From the NCBI GenBank assembly GCA_965247585.1, contig CBDFHC010000004.1, forward strand, positions 682,001 through 746,000: a stretch of DNA of 64,000 nt. The letters run 5' to 3'. Source of the DNA: CBDFHC01 sp965247585 (GTDB lineage: Bacteria > Chloroflexota > Dehalococcoidia > Lucifugimonadales > GCA-2712585). Shown in pieces: positions 7,423-15,598 of the stretch. How positions within the stretch are numbered: position 1 is the first letter of the stretch; each line of letters opens with the position of its first letter. The position numbers and the translations under genes were made by a program. The notes below the pieces were generated by a model that was not told the DNA's origin, searched no databases, and was given only the letters and a program-made list of their open reading frames with translations.

Positions 7423-9138
7423 TTGGAAAAACGAGACCTGGTGGTTCGGTTCGCCGGTGAAGGCGGCCAGGGGGTGGTGACCTCAGCCGAGGGGTTGGCC
7501 CAAGCCGCGTCACAAGTGGGGTACCACGTCCTTACTTACGCCACGTTCCCTTCCCAAATCCTGGGAGGTCCCACCTGGACTCAGACGCGGGTGGCCACCA
7601 CGCCGGTCTTGAGCGCCGGCGATGAGTTGGACCTCCTGGTGGCCTTCAACCAGGAAGCCTACGACACCCATGTCGGAGAAGTAGGCCCTGAGGGAGTGGT
7701 GATATACAACTCCGGCGAGTTCGACCTGGAAGAAGGCGAGCACAGCTTCGGTATCCCATTTGACGAGTTGGCCAAGTCCACCGGCAACACCAGGGCCGCC
7801 AACATGGTAGTCATTGGCGCCATAGCTCACCTGGTGGACTTTCCTCAAAGGCACCTGGAGGAGTTTGTGACGTCCCGTTTTTCGCGGGGCCGCGCCAACG
7901 ACCAGCAGATAATCGAGTCAAACATAAAAGCCCTCACACTGGGCCGGGCCCACGCGGAAGAAAGTGGATTCAGCCTGGGTGCCTTGGCCGACCCGGACCC
8001 TTCAGAGAATAAGCAGATTCTGGTGAAAGGAAACGACGCCATCTCGCTGGGGGCCGCCGCGGCGGATATAGATTGCTACATGGGATACCCAATCTCTCCG
8101 GCCACCACAATCCTGGTCTGGATGGAGCAAAACCTGGTGGCGGAAGGGAAATTCGTATACCAGGTGAGCTCGGAGATAGAAGCCATAGCATCGATTCTTG
8201 GAGCAGGATTCGCGGGCAAGAAAGTGATGACCGCCACGGCCGGACCGGGAATCAGCCTTATGAGCGAGGGGCTGGGACTGGCCTGGATGGCGGAGATACC
8301 TGTGGTGGTGGTGGACGTGCAGCGGGGCGGACCGGCCACGGGCCTTCCCACAAAGACGGAGCAGTCTGACCTGTTCGCCTGTATGCACCCCGCCCACGGG
8401 GATGTCAAGTTGCCGGTGATAGCCCCGGGCTCCGTCGAAGAGTGCTTCTACGCCACGGTAAAAGCATTCAACTGGTCGGAGCGCTATCAGGGACCCGTGA
8501 TTCTGATGAGCGAAATGGCCATGGCGGAACGGGCGCAGAACATTCCCAAGCCAGACCTCTCAAAGGTCCAAGTGGAAGAGCGCTCTGTCTACGGGGGTGA
8601 AAACGGCTACCAGCGGTATGAGGGAAGCACCCTTTCGCCTATGCCACTGCCCGGTGGCCCCGGCGCTTACATAGCCAACGGCAGCGAACACGACGGCATG
8701 GGCGACACTACCCACCTGGGGCAACGGCACGTGCAGATGACGGAGCGGCGCTTCAATAAGCTTAAGCTCTTGGAAGATGGCACCTTCGAAAGCGAGAATT
8801 CCGCCGAGCCCGTTGCCCTGATGCCGTGGGGCGGAACTAAGGGACCGGCGCGAGAGGCGTTCAACCAGCTATCCGCGGAGGGCGTTCCAATTGGATGGTG
8901 TTACACCATGTTCCTCAACCCGCTGCCGCCGGCGCTATTGAAGGAGCTCCTTAGTAAGGAATTGGTGTTGGTGCCGGAGCTGAACTACCAGGGGCAGTGG
9001 GCATCACTGCTGCGATCCTACGGAGTCAAGGCGGAGGCGATCACCCAGTACACCGGGCTCCCGTTCAAAGTGCGAGATCTGGCAAAGCGAGTTAAAGAGC
9101 GCGTGGACGCCCATCAGAGAAGGATGGTCCAGGTATGA
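7423..9138 (+). CDS. korA: 2-oxoacid:ferredoxin oxidoreductase, fused gamma-alpha subunit
   Basis: A 571-residue protein. Residues 1 to about 180 are the gamma domain (FAGEGGQGVVTSAEGLA, then YATFPSQILGGPTW). After a short linker the alpha domain begins at about 200 (ISLGAAAADIDCYMGYPISP, SSEIEAIASILGAGFAG, TATAGPGISLMSEGLG, RGGPATGLPTKTEQSDL). With the beta subunit it oxidatively decarboxylates a 2-oxoacid such as 2-oxoglutarate to the acyl-CoA, or runs in reverse, with ferredoxin as electron partner; the exact substrate is not determined. The start is TTG 7423 after GGAGAG. It shares a 4-nt overlap with korB. The leader with a terminator just upstream suggests regulation. Confidence 0.93.
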   Translation: MEKRDLVVRFAGEGGQGVVTSAEGLAQAASQVGYHVLTYATFPSQILGGPTWTQTRVATTPVLSAGDELDLLVAFNQEAYDTHVGEVGPEGVVIYNSGEFDLEEGEHSFGIPFDELAKSTGNTRAANMVVIGAIAHLVDFPQRHLEEFVTSRFSRGRANDQQIIESNIKALTLGRAHAEESGFSLGALADPDPSENKQILVKGNDAISLGAAAADIDCYMGYPISPATTILVWMEQNLVAEGKFVYQVSSEIEAIASILGAGFAGKKVMTATAGPGISLMSEGLGLAWMAEIPVVVVDVQRGGPATGLPTKTEQSDLFACMHPAHGDVKLPVIAPGSVEECFYATVKAFNWSERYQGPVILMSEMAMAERAQNIPKPDLSKVQVEERSVYGGENGYQRYEGSTLSPMPLPGGPGAYIANGSEHDGMGDTTHLGQRHVQMTERRFNKLKLLEDGTFESENSAEPVALMPWGGTKGPAREAFNQLSAEGVPIGWCYTMFLNPLPPALLKELLSKELVLVPELNYQGQWASLLRSYGVKAEAITQYTGLPFKVRDLAKRVKERVDAHQRRMVQV

Positions 9139-10001
9139 CTGCGAAGAACCATGAGTACGATTTCAAGTGGTGCCCCGGTTGCGGCGACTTCGGGGTACGC
9201 CGTGCGCTGGAGCTAGCCATGGCGGACAGGGTCAGGGTCCAGGAAATACCGGCGGAAGGCAATGTGGTCATTGCTGGAATCGGTTGCTCCGGCAACCTGC
9301 TGCACCTCCTTGAGGGGCAGCAGCCCTTCGGGTTCCACGGCATCCACGGGCGGACCCTGCCCATTTCACTGGGCGTCAAAATGGCCAGGCCGGAGTTGAA
9401 CGTGGTGGTGGTGGCCGGGGACGGTGATTTCCTGAGCATTGGGATGGAGCACATTGCACCTCAGGCAGCCCGAAACCTGGACGTCACCGCTGTGATCATG
9501 GACAACGGCGTATACGGCCTCACCAAGGGGCAGAGCTCCCCCACCACGGAGTTCGGCGAAACCACCAGCTCTACACCCTACGGGAAGATGGAGCAGCCGC
9601 TTCATCCTCTAGATATGTACATGAGTTTCGGTGTCTCTTTCATAGCCTCTGGATTCTCTGGGAAGCCTCGGGACCTGGCCAAGCTGATTACCGCGGGGAT
9701 GGAACACCCTGGGTTCTCTATTGTTCACGTGCAGTCACCCTGCACCACCTACAACGACACCTTTGAAATGCTGAAGGGGAACGTCAAAAAGGGCGCGCAG
9801 CCCCTGCTCTGGGACGTACCAGAGGAGCACGATGCTTCGGACCGCAGCGCCGCACAGCACGTGATCAACTCCGGCGGCTGGCCGGTGGGAATTATCTATC
9901 AGGACTCGGACCGGCCTTCGCTGCACCAGAAGGCCCAGGAGATAAAAAGGAAGGTAAAGGTGCGCAGCCCGCAACAGTTGTTGGACTCTTACGAAATCTA
10001 G
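9135..10001 (+). CDS. korB: 2-oxoacid:ferredoxin oxidoreductase, beta (TPP-binding) subunit
   Basis: A 288-residue beta subunit. The N-terminal WCPGCGDFGV is the conserved start of the family, and GIGCSGN carries another conserved cysteine. The thiamine-diphosphate site is VAGDGDFLSIG near residues 94-104, ending at DNGVYGLTKGQSSPTT. It pairs with the gamma-alpha subunit encoded immediately before (ATGA overlap) to form the catalytic heterodimer. No separate four-cluster ferredoxin (delta) gene is adjacent, as in the two-subunit KorAB enzymes. A strong terminator follows the stop. Confidence 0.95.
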   Translation: MTAKNHEYDFKWCPGCGDFGVRRALELAMADRVRVQEIPAEGNVVIAGIGCSGNLLHLLEGQQPFGFHGIHGRTLPISLGVKMARPELNVVVVAGDGDFLSIGMEHIAPQAARNLDVTAVIMDNGVYGLTKGQSSPTTEFGETTSSTPYGKMEQPLHPLDMYMSFGVSFIASGFSGKPRDLAKLITAGMEHPGFSIVHVQSPCTTYNDTFEMLKGNVKKGAQPLLWDVPEEHDASDRSAAQHVINSGGWPVGIIYQDSDRPSLHQKAQEIKRKVKVRSPQQLLDSYEI

Positions 10002-10031
10002 GGCTGCAGCGGGCTTAGGATAGAAAGCCAG

Positions 10032-10064
10032 CCCGGCCGGTGGTCACCGGCCGGGTTTTGTTTT
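10032..10064 (+). terminator. Intrinsic terminator after korAB
   Basis: CCCGGCCGGTG (10032-10042) is followed almost directly by its complement CACCGGCCGGG (10045-10055), then TTTTGTTTTA. The hairpin is very stable and the T-run lies on the plus strand, so it serves korAB. The convergent sigma-factor gene ends right beside it, but the opposite strand lacks a good T-run. Confidence 0.92.
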
Positions 10065-10593
10065 ACCGGCTCTTTTGGGCTACGTAGTCCTCCAGATAGC
10101 CACGAAGCAACACCCTGCCGCGGTGGAGTTTGGCCTTGAAGGAGGAAACCGTAGAATCGGTGGCCAGGGCGGCTTCGTCGTTGGAGAGGCCCTGAACGTC
10201 GCGGAGGACGACGGCGGCGCGCAGGTGCGGTGGTCGAGTGGCCAAGCCCTCTTGCAGCTTATCCTTCAGCTCCGAGTTGATGGCCGACCGTTCCGGTCCA
10301 ATGGAGAGGTCAGGCAGGGTTACCTCCTCCACCCCGCTGTCAGTGTTCGTGCGGTGACGCTTTTCTTTCCTCAGCTTCATCAGGCAAGCGTTCACCGTAA
10401 TCCGGTAGAGCCAGGTGCTCATGCTGGAATCACCGCGGAAGCGATGCAAGTTTCGATGCGCAGAGAGAAAGGCGTCCTGAGATGCATCCTCGGCGTCCGC
10501 CGCGTTCCCCATCATTCGATAGGCCAGGTTATATACCATGTCGCCATGGCCCTCGACTATGGCCTCCATGTCGGGCTGCGCAGAGCTACCCAC
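10063..10593 (-). CDS. RNA polymerase sigma factor, ECF (sigma-70 family)
   Basis: A 176-residue protein with only regions 2 and 4, as in extracytoplasmic-function sigma factors. Region 2 spans about residues 10-80 (GDMVYNLAYRMMGNAADAED, DAFLSAHRNLHRFRG, STWLYRITVNACLMKLRK). Region 4 spans about 115-165 (LRAAVVLRDVQGLSNDEAA, then VSSFKAKLHRGRVLLRGYL). It directs RNA polymerase to a dedicated promoter set. The start is GTG 10593. It is divergent from a zinc-finger anti-sigma gene across 147 nt that must contain both promoters; autoregulation is likely but I could not define a matching pair of ECF-type promoter motifs. Confidence 0.92.
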   Translation of the reverse strand: MGSSAQPDMEAIVEGHGDMVYNLAYRMMGNAADAEDASQDAFLSAHRNLHRFRGDSSMSTWLYRITVNACLMKLRKEKRHRTNTDSGVEEVTLPDLSIGPERSAINSELKDKLQEGLATRPPHLRAAVVLRDVQGLSNDEAALATDSTVSSFKAKLHRGRVLLRGYLEDYVAQKSR

Positions 10594-10740
10594 TACATCA
10601 CCCTGGCATCCAGTTTGGGTACTCTTTCAGCGAAACGCGCATCAAACATAACAGGCGGTAGAAGCCATGATACAAGACGGGCATGTGCTTGTCCTGTGCC
10701 GCCCTACTGAATAGAATTGGCTACTGAAGGCACTGCGTCT

Positions 10741-11013
10741 ATGTTGAAACGGTTACTGGGTCTGCTTCGCCGGCCCTCCGAGCACGAGGAGGTGAGGCGG
10801 CTCTCCTCTGACTACCTGGACGGCGATCTCCCCAATACGCTGATGGAGAAGGTGCGGCTTCATTTGGACAAGTGCGGCCCTTGTGCTTCCTTCTTCAAAA
10901 GCTTGTCATCTACTATACGTCTGCTATCGGAAATGGGTCGTCAGGAAGCTCCGGCCAATCTGAAGTCCTCCATTCTGGAGCGGGTGCGCCGGGACGGGGA
11001 GCGAAAGGCCTAA
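10741..11013 (+). CDS. Putative zinc-finger anti-sigma factor
   Basis: A 90-residue soluble protein. The segment RLSSDYLDGDLPNTLMEKV, then HLDKCGPC, is the zinc-binding anti-sigma domain: an upstream His (in SEHEE), then HxxxCxxC. Such domains hold ECF sigma factors inactive and can release them on redox or other signals. There is no membrane segment, so it is cytoplasmic. ATG 741 of this kilobase (10741) is preferred; an in-frame TTG at 10717 would add eight residues. Unlike the usual sigma/anti-sigma operon, it is divergent from the ECF gene at 10593, so pairing is inferred from proximity. Confidence 0.82.
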   Translation: MLKRLLGLLRRPSEHEEVRRLSSDYLDGDLPNTLMEKVRLHLDKCGPCASFFKSLSSTIRLLSEMGRQEAPANLKSSILERVRRDGERKA

Positions 11014-11331
11014 CCGCAGCGCGGCGGCCCTGGCCGCCTCATTTTGTCGCATCCAATGGCCAACCCGCATCACCTCCCTAACTAACCGCGGCGCCGCACC
11101 GCCAGGTCTGGGAAGCCATCCGCTGGCCAGTCTATCGTCGGCAGCCAACCAGGACCAAGCCCTCCCCCAATACTGGACCCTGTTGTCGGCGAACTGGGGG
11201 ACAGCTTCAGATGATTATGCAAATCATTCGGTGGGGCTCTGCTTCAACCGTGTGGCTGCGAGGCGACGCGGGCTGGAGCCGTGGCGGAGAGGTAGCGTTC
11301 CAGCGGGGCTTTCGTGTAAGTCAGACCGGGG
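11014..11331. other. Gene-free stretch between anti-sigma gene and ccmE
   Basis: About 320 nt lie between the convergent ends of the anti-sigma gene and ccmE. Apart from the weak terminator at 11023 I see no gene here. An AT-rich palindrome, ATGATT (11211-11216) with AATCAT (11222-11227), stands out from the GC-rich surroundings and looks operator-like, but no promoter or gene start is associated with it. Short open frames lack family similarity and ribosome sites. Confidence 0.6.
11023..11045 (+). terminator. Possible weak terminator after the anti-sigma gene
   Basis: GGCGGCC (11023-11029) pairs with GGCCGCC (11032-11038), followed by TCATTTTG. The stem is good but the T-run is short and offset, so termination efficiency is uncertain. 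Confidence 0.4.
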
Positions 11332-11808
11332 TCAGAGCCCCTCGCCGCTGGACGTGGCCGGGACGCTAGCTTCTTCCAGCGCCTGGTACTTGGTCGGACA
11401 GAGCACGCTGACCGTTACGGCGTGGAAAACCTCGCCGTCCTCGTAGCTGCCCAGCAGGATTATGTCCGAGTGTTCGTTAAAGAAGAGGTCCGGGACGACG
11501 CCGTCATAGGAGGCCTGCAGCGTTTCGCTACCGGAGGCCAGGGCAAAAGATGCCTTGGTTGTTTCCGCCTCGCGCTGGAAAGAATCGGGCACCAGGCTCC
11601 CCTTTACCCGGAAGCTGCGTTCAGCCAGTTCGCCCTCAAAGGCGGCCATCTCCGCCACGGTGAAGTAGTAGCTGGTGCTTCCCGGGAAGGCAGCATATAT
11701 GAGATATGCAATGGCTAAGGCCAGCACGAGGCCGACTAGAATCAGCCGTCCTTTGCCCCCGAAGGGCCTCCGCTCCGAAGCGGGAATTTGGAGTGGCGCC
11801 TGGTCCAA
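11332..11808 (-). CDS. ccmE: Cytochrome c maturation heme chaperone CcmE, cysteine (CxxxY) variant
   Basis: A 158-residue protein with an N-terminal membrane anchor (residues 21-41) and an extracytoplasmic OB-fold domain (FRVKGSLVPDSF, YDGVVPDLFF, DIILLGSYEDGEVFHA). CcmE binds heme covalently and passes it to the CcmF/H lyase. The classical heme-binding HxxxY is replaced by Cys137-Pro-Thr-Lys-Tyr141, the CxxxY form known from archaeal and some sulfate-reducer systems. The start is TTG 11808, favoured by AGGAG about 6 nt before it. It is the last gene of the leftward ccmABCDE cluster, 88 nt after ccmD. No ccmF, ccmG or ccmH is in the window. Confidence 0.9.
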   Translation of the reverse strand: MDQAPLQIPASERRPFGGKGRLILVGLVLALAIAYLIYAAFPGSTSYYFTVAEMAAFEGELAERSFRVKGSLVPDSFQREAETTKASFALASGSETLQASYDGVVPDLFFNEHSDIILLGSYEDGEVFHAVTVSVLCPTKYQALEEASVPATSSGEGL

Positions 11809-11896
11809 CGTTTTCTCTCCTACCTCAACTCCATGTTATCTTGCGCCTGCCTGTTTGACAACAGGGCGGCACGTCGCCGCTCGGCGCGGTGTTACA

Positions 11897-12088
11897 CTAG
11901 CCGTCATTTCCACCGTCACCGGCGTTTCTACCGTCTAACTTTTCCCTCAGCTCCCTGACCTCTCTCTCTAGCTCACTCTGGCGTCGTGACGTAAAAAAAA
12001 GGTAGCCGAAAAACACCGCCCAGGTAATGGCGTAAGCGGCGAAAAGGTACGGAATGTTGTTCGCCGGGGTAGTCAGCAGAGCAAACAT
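11897..12088 (-). CDS. ccmD: CcmD-like small membrane protein
   Basis: A 63-residue protein with one membrane helix (YLFAAYAITWAVFFGYLFF) followed by a charged amphipathic stretch, SELEREVRELREKL, the normal plan of CcmD, which stabilises CcmE in the CcmABCD heme-release complex. The start is set at ATG 12088, directly preceded on the minus strand by GGGAGGTG; a longer frame upstream would run through ccmC. It begins 2 nt after the ccmC stop. Identification rests on topology, size and position because CcmD sequences are poorly conserved. Confidence 0.82.
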   Translation of the reverse strand: MFALLTTPANNIPYLFAAYAITWAVFFGYLFFTSRRQSELEREVRELREKLDGRNAGDGGNDG

Positions 12089-12090
12089 AT

Positions 12091-12891
12091 TCACCTCCCG
12101 GACTCGCGGCCTGAGACAAGCGAGCGGTGGTACCGGACCTCCCTGAGCCCTCGCTCCAATCGCTTCATCGACACCCTCTGCCACATCAGGTAACCGAACA
12201 GGACCAGGAAGGTGAACAGGGAGAAGTAGAGGACTACCCTCATGTCTGAGTTCACTTCAAACCTATCAAAGCTTACGACCAAACGCTGGTGCTGGGTCTC
12301 CCACCAGTCGACGGCGCGGTAGACGATGATCACGTCCACAAATCCAATTACGCCCAGCACTGCGGAATAGACGGCGGCCTGGGCGCGGTTGCTGCTGTAA
12401 GACCGCAGCATCAGGTAGGCCACGTAGATGAGCCAGAGCACCAAGGTTGTAGTCAGCCGGGCGTCCCAGGTCCACCAGATGCCCCAGATCGGTTTGGCCC
12501 AGATGGGACCGGTGATTAGGACGAGGGTGGTGAACACCACGCCTATCTCGGCGGCGGAGCTGGCTACGTCGTCCCAGCCAGGACTGCGTTGCCATATACC
12601 CCACCGCTGAGCCCACGCGGGCGGTCTTCGGATGGGAAGATAGAAGAGGCTGGCCAGGAAGACCAGAAAAAAGGACAGAAAGGCAATCCAGGCCATGGGT
12701 ACGTGGATATAGAAGATGCGCTGTACGTGTCCCATTACCGATTCCGTTGGGGCCCACATGAAAATAAGGTACATGTCGGCCACCATAAGCGCCAGCGCGC
12801 CGCCTAGCAGCGCGATGCGCAGTGGCCCGCCCAGGGACTTGGCCCGCGCCTTGGCGTTTGGTAAAGGCTGCCCTTCCCTGATGCCTTCCAA
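12091..12891 (-). CDS. ccmC: Heme exporter/delivery protein CcmC
   Basis: A 266-residue protein with six predicted membrane helices. The tryptophan-rich signature WGIWWTWDARLTT (WWD domain) and flanking histidines (IHVPMAWIAF; later WETQHQ) mark the heme-handling CcmC family. It loads heme onto CcmE on the outer face of the membrane together with CcmAB and CcmD. The stop is followed within 2 nt by ccmD, and the start lies 6 nt after the ccmB stop, so translation is probably coupled along the operon. Confidence 0.95.
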   Translation of the reverse strand: MEGIREGQPLPNAKARAKSLGGPLRIALLGGALALMVADMYLIFMWAPTESVMGHVQRIFYIHVPMAWIAFLSFFLVFLASLFYLPIRRPPAWAQRWGIWQRSPGWDDVASSAAEIGVVFTTLVLITGPIWAKPIWGIWWTWDARLTTTLVLWLIYVAYLMLRSYSSNRAQAAVYSAVLGVIGFVDVIIVYRAVDWWETQHQRLVVSFDRFEVNSDMRVVLYFSLFTFLVLFGYLMWQRVSMKRLERGLREVRYHRSLVSGRESGR

Positions 12892-12897
12892 TGCTCC

Positions 12898-13575
12898 CTA
12901 TTCCTCCATTACCAGCCCGAAGGCCCAGGGGCAGAGCACCAGGAACACGGCGTCGAAGACCGCTATGAGTTGCAGCCAGCGCCCCTCACCAATAATCATC
13001 GCATTGCTGCCTATGGCGCTATTGGTAGTCTCGACGGCGCCTATGATCACCGGCGCCACCACCGGGAAGAAAAGGATGGGCAGCATGATTTCCCGCGACC
13101 GGGTGTTCACCGCCATTGACGAAAAGAGGGCGCCCAGCGCGGCAAATCCCAGGGTTGCCAGCAGAATAACCCCAACGAGGGTGAAAGAGAAAGTCGAAAA
13201 ATCAAAAAGGACAGCAAAAATCGGCAGCAGTACCGCCTCCACCACAATCATGAAGAGAAAGAGGGCCAGCATCTTGCCAAAATAAAGGGTGTCCCGGCTG
13301 ACGGGACAAAGGAGCAATGCGTCCAGTGTGCCCCGGTCTTTCTCCACAATGAAGGAGCGGCTCATGGCCAACACGCCGGCAAAGACGAAGGAGACCCAGA
13401 GAATGCCTGGGGCCAGGATGTCCACAGTCTCCGGGGTTACGTTTAGCGCGAAGTTGAACAGCACCATCACCAGCACGGCGAAGACCAGGGAGGCCAGGAC
13501 CACCTCTCTGCTCCGTAGCTCCAGGAGTACGTCCTTCCAGGCCACCAGCAGCGCGGGCCGGATGAATTCCTTCAC
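12898..13575 (-). CDS. ccmB: Heme ABC exporter permease CcmB
   Basis: A 225-residue integral membrane protein with about six helices, starting RPALLVAWKDVLLELRSRE and containing FVEKDRGTLDALLLCPVSRD-like residues (SFIVEKDRGTLDALLLCPV), characteristic of CcmB. It forms the membrane part of the CcmAB ATPase that, with CcmC, releases holo-CcmE. It overlaps the ccmA stop by 4 nt and precedes ccmC by 6 nt. Confidence 0.94.
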   Translation of the reverse strand: MKEFIRPALLVAWKDVLLELRSREVVLASLVFAVLVMVLFNFALNVTPETVDILAPGILWVSFVFAGVLAMSRSFIVEKDRGTLDALLLCPVSRDTLYFGKMLALFLFMIVVEAVLLPIFAVLFDFSTFSFTLVGVILLATLGFAALGALFSSMAVNTRSREIMLPILFFPVVAPVIIGAVETTNSAIGSNAMIIGEGRWLQLIAVFDAVFLVLCPWAFGLVMEE

Positions 13576-14300
13576 GTTACGATTTCCATTCGACTGAGGT
13601 GGGTGAAGCGGAACCGGCTTTCGTCCAGCACGTCACGGTCCCCCTGGTAGCTGATAGCCCCATCAGAAAGCACGGCCACCTCATCGGCCAGGGCCATGCC
13701 CACGTCCACGTTATGGGTAGTCATCAACACGGTCCGTCCTTGCCGGACGCGGTCCACCAACATTGTGCGGACCCGCTCCAAGGAATCCTGGTCCAGGCCG
13801 GACTCCGGCTCGTCCATCAGCAGTATGGGCGGGTCGTGAAGAAGGGCCCGGGCTATGGCGATACGTTTCTGCATGCCGTGGGACAGGGTTCCCGTCCTTC
13901 GGTGTCGCAAAGATTGTATCCCCAACTGCCCCAGCACCTCTTCGATGCGTTGCTTGGGTTCCGGGATGCGGTACATCCTGCCGAAGAAGAGGAGGTTCTC
14001 CTGGCAAGTCATGTCCTGATAGAGCATGGGTTGGTGGGCAACAACGCCGATGACGCGCCGAATCGCCACCGGGTCCCGGCTGCGGGGGATGCCGGCCACC
14101 CAGATCTCGCCCCGGTCCGGGCGGTACTGGGTGGACAGGAGCCTAAGGAGGGTGGTCTTACCGGACCCGTTGGCGCCGAACACCACAACCAGGCGGCCCC
14201 AGCCCACGGAAAATTCCAAATCTCTCAGAACGGGGTAGTCCCCAAAGTCCTTGTGGAGACCCTCTATCCTAATGGCTGACGCCCCTGCTCCATCGTTCAT
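13572..14300 (-). CDS. ccmA: Heme ABC exporter ATP-binding protein CcmA
   Basis: A 242-residue ABC ATPase: Walker A GANGSGKTT, signature motif TLSHGMQKRIAIARALL, Walker B PPILLMDEPESGLD, and H-loop TTHNV. It is the energising subunit of the CcmAB complex in cytochrome c maturation. ATG 14300 gives the family length; the open frame extends 74 codons further upstream but that part has no ABC similarity and crosses the likely promoter. It is the first gene of the leftward ccm operon, with a TATAAT on the minus strand about 40 nt upstream (plus positions 14341-14346), though no good -35 accompanies it. Confidence 0.94.
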   Translation of the reverse strand: MNDGAGASAIRIEGLHKDFGDYPVLRDLEFSVGWGRLVVVFGANGSGKTTLLRLLSTQYRPDRGEIWVAGIPRSRDPVAIRRVIGVVAHQPMLYQDMTCQENLLFFGRMYRIPEPKQRIEEVLGQLGIQSLRHRRTGTLSHGMQKRIAIARALLHDPPILLMDEPESGLDQDSLERVRTMLVDRVRQGRTVLMTTHNVDVGMALADEVAVLSDGAISYQGDRDVLDESRFRFTHLSRMEIVT

Positions 14301-14461
14301 ATCCGGTCCACGGGGTAAGATAAACTGGCTGGCAGAAGCTATTATACTTGAGCGCCGGGGCGAACTATGGTGATTTGGCCTAGGGAAGCCACAACATCGA
14401 GGCCATCCTAGCCAAATGTGAAACTTTTCGCAAGCGAGGCCAGTCTGGCCGAGTGCTGTAA

Positions 14462-14491
14462 TTGACACCTGCCGACGGCTCCCGATACGAT
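14462..14491 (+). promoter_or_regulatory. Sigma-70-type promoter for the sulfite-oxidase-like gene
   Basis: TTGACA (14462-14467) and TACGAT (14486-14491) are spaced 18 nt apart. The ribosome site AAAGGAGG (14507-14514) and TTG start 14526 follow at normal distances, giving a short leader of about 30 nt. Confidence 0.65.
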
Positions 14492-14525
14492 TGTTTTTCG
14501 CCACACCAAAGGAGGTTGCCAACCC

Positions 14526-15134
14526 TTGTTATTCAAAAGACCAGGCCAGGTTAAGAAAGCCCCAACCACGGAGCAGGTGCCGCCGGGGCAATTCGTCACC
14601 CAGCGTTTTCCGGTGCTAACCTACGGCCCATCGCCGAAGATCGACCTGGCACAGTGGCAACTTCGAGTCTTCGGGTTGGTGGAGAATCAGTTGGAGCTGG
14701 ACTGGGGACAGTTCGCTGGGTTGCCCTGGTCAACCGTAGAGGCGCCGTTCCACTGTGTCACCCAGTGGAGCAAGCTGGAGAATAGCTGGGAAGGGCTATT
14801 GTTCACCCACCTAGCGGATATGGTCCGGCCCAAGCCGGAGGCCAGGTTCGTGATCGCACATTGTTACGGCGGGTACACCACCAACCTGCCTCTAGAGACG
14901 CTTATGGACGGCCAGAGCCTGCTGGCGCATAAGCACGACGGCGAGCCGTTGGACCGGGACCACGGCGGCCCCCTGCGGCTGGTGGCGCCCGCGCGCTACG
15001 GCTGGAAAAGCGCCAAGTGGCTCAACGGGGTGGAGTTCGCCGCCGAGGACCGGCCCGGTTTCTGGGAGGTGCGAGGCTACCACAACGAAGGCGACCCGTG
15101 GAAAGAGGAGCGCTTCTGGCCGGAGCTAGGGTGA
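14526..15134 (+). CDS. Sulfite-oxidase-like molybdopterin oxidoreductase
   Basis: A 202-residue single-domain protein of the sulfite oxidase/YedY fold. The molybdenum-ligating cysteine is in EAPFHCVTQWSKLENSWEG; the fold continues through FVIAHCYGGYTTNLPLE, then DHGGPLRLVAPARYGWKSAKW, which are cofactor contacts in the family. There is no TAT signal or heme domain, so it is probably cytosolic. Short proteins of this type are annotated only as sulfite oxidase-like; the substrate is unknown. The start is TTG 14526 with a strong AAAGGAGG. The last codon overlaps the GTG of the next gene. Confidence 0.9.
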   Translation: MLFKRPGQVKKAPTTEQVPPGQFVTQRFPVLTYGPSPKIDLAQWQLRVFGLVENQLELDWGQFAGLPWSTVEAPFHCVTQWSKLENSWEGLLFTHLADMVRPKPEARFVIAHCYGGYTTNLPLETLMDGQSLLAHKHDGEPLDRDHGGPLRLVAPARYGWKSAKWLNGVEFAAEDRPGFWEVRGYHNEGDPWKEERFWPELG

Positions 15135-15541
15135 CGCTGCCCTCCAACCCGCGCCGTCAGCGGGACCTGGAGTGGCTTGCCAGACTGGGGAAAGATCGGC
15201 TAGACGCCTTCCCCGAACCCCCACAACCTCCCGAGTTGAAAAAAGCAATTAATGAGTTCAACGGCGGCGAATACTTCCGGTGCCACGAAACCCTGGAGGC
15301 GCTGTGGCTTGCGGAGGGTTACCCGGCGCGGCTTTTCTACCAGGGTATTCTCAAGATAGCCGTAGGTTTGCTACACCGGGAGCGGGAGAACCAGCGCGGC
15401 GCAAAGGCCAAGCTGCGGGAGGGATTGGAGACGCTGGAGCCGTTTCAGCCGCGGTACATGGGGGTGGACGTGACAGCATTACGACGGGACACGGTGGCCT
15501 TCACACGGCCACAGATTGCCGCGAACAAGGACCCCTCATAA
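15131..15541 (+). CDS. DUF309 family protein
   Basis: A 136-residue helical protein with the DUF309 core: FNGGEYFRCHETLEALWL, then GYPARLFYQGILKIAVGLLH. The conserved YFxCHExLE-type motif looks like a metal or ligand site, but no function is established for the family. GTG 15131 is chosen because it overlaps the preceding stop (GTGA) and gives the family length; the frame is open further upstream inside the molybdoenzyme gene without similarity. It is presumably cotranscribed with that gene. Confidence 0.87.
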   Translation: MTLPSNPRRQRDLEWLARLGKDRLDAFPEPPQPPELKKAINEFNGGEYFRCHETLEALWLAEGYPARLFYQGILKIAVGLLHRERENQRGAKAKLREGLETLEPFQPRYMGVDVTALRRDTVAFTRPQIAANKDPS

Positions 15542-15598
15542 ACTTGGCCTACGGGTAATCTGCCCAATTTGGCCCTGGCATTGGCTCCTTAGGGCGCT

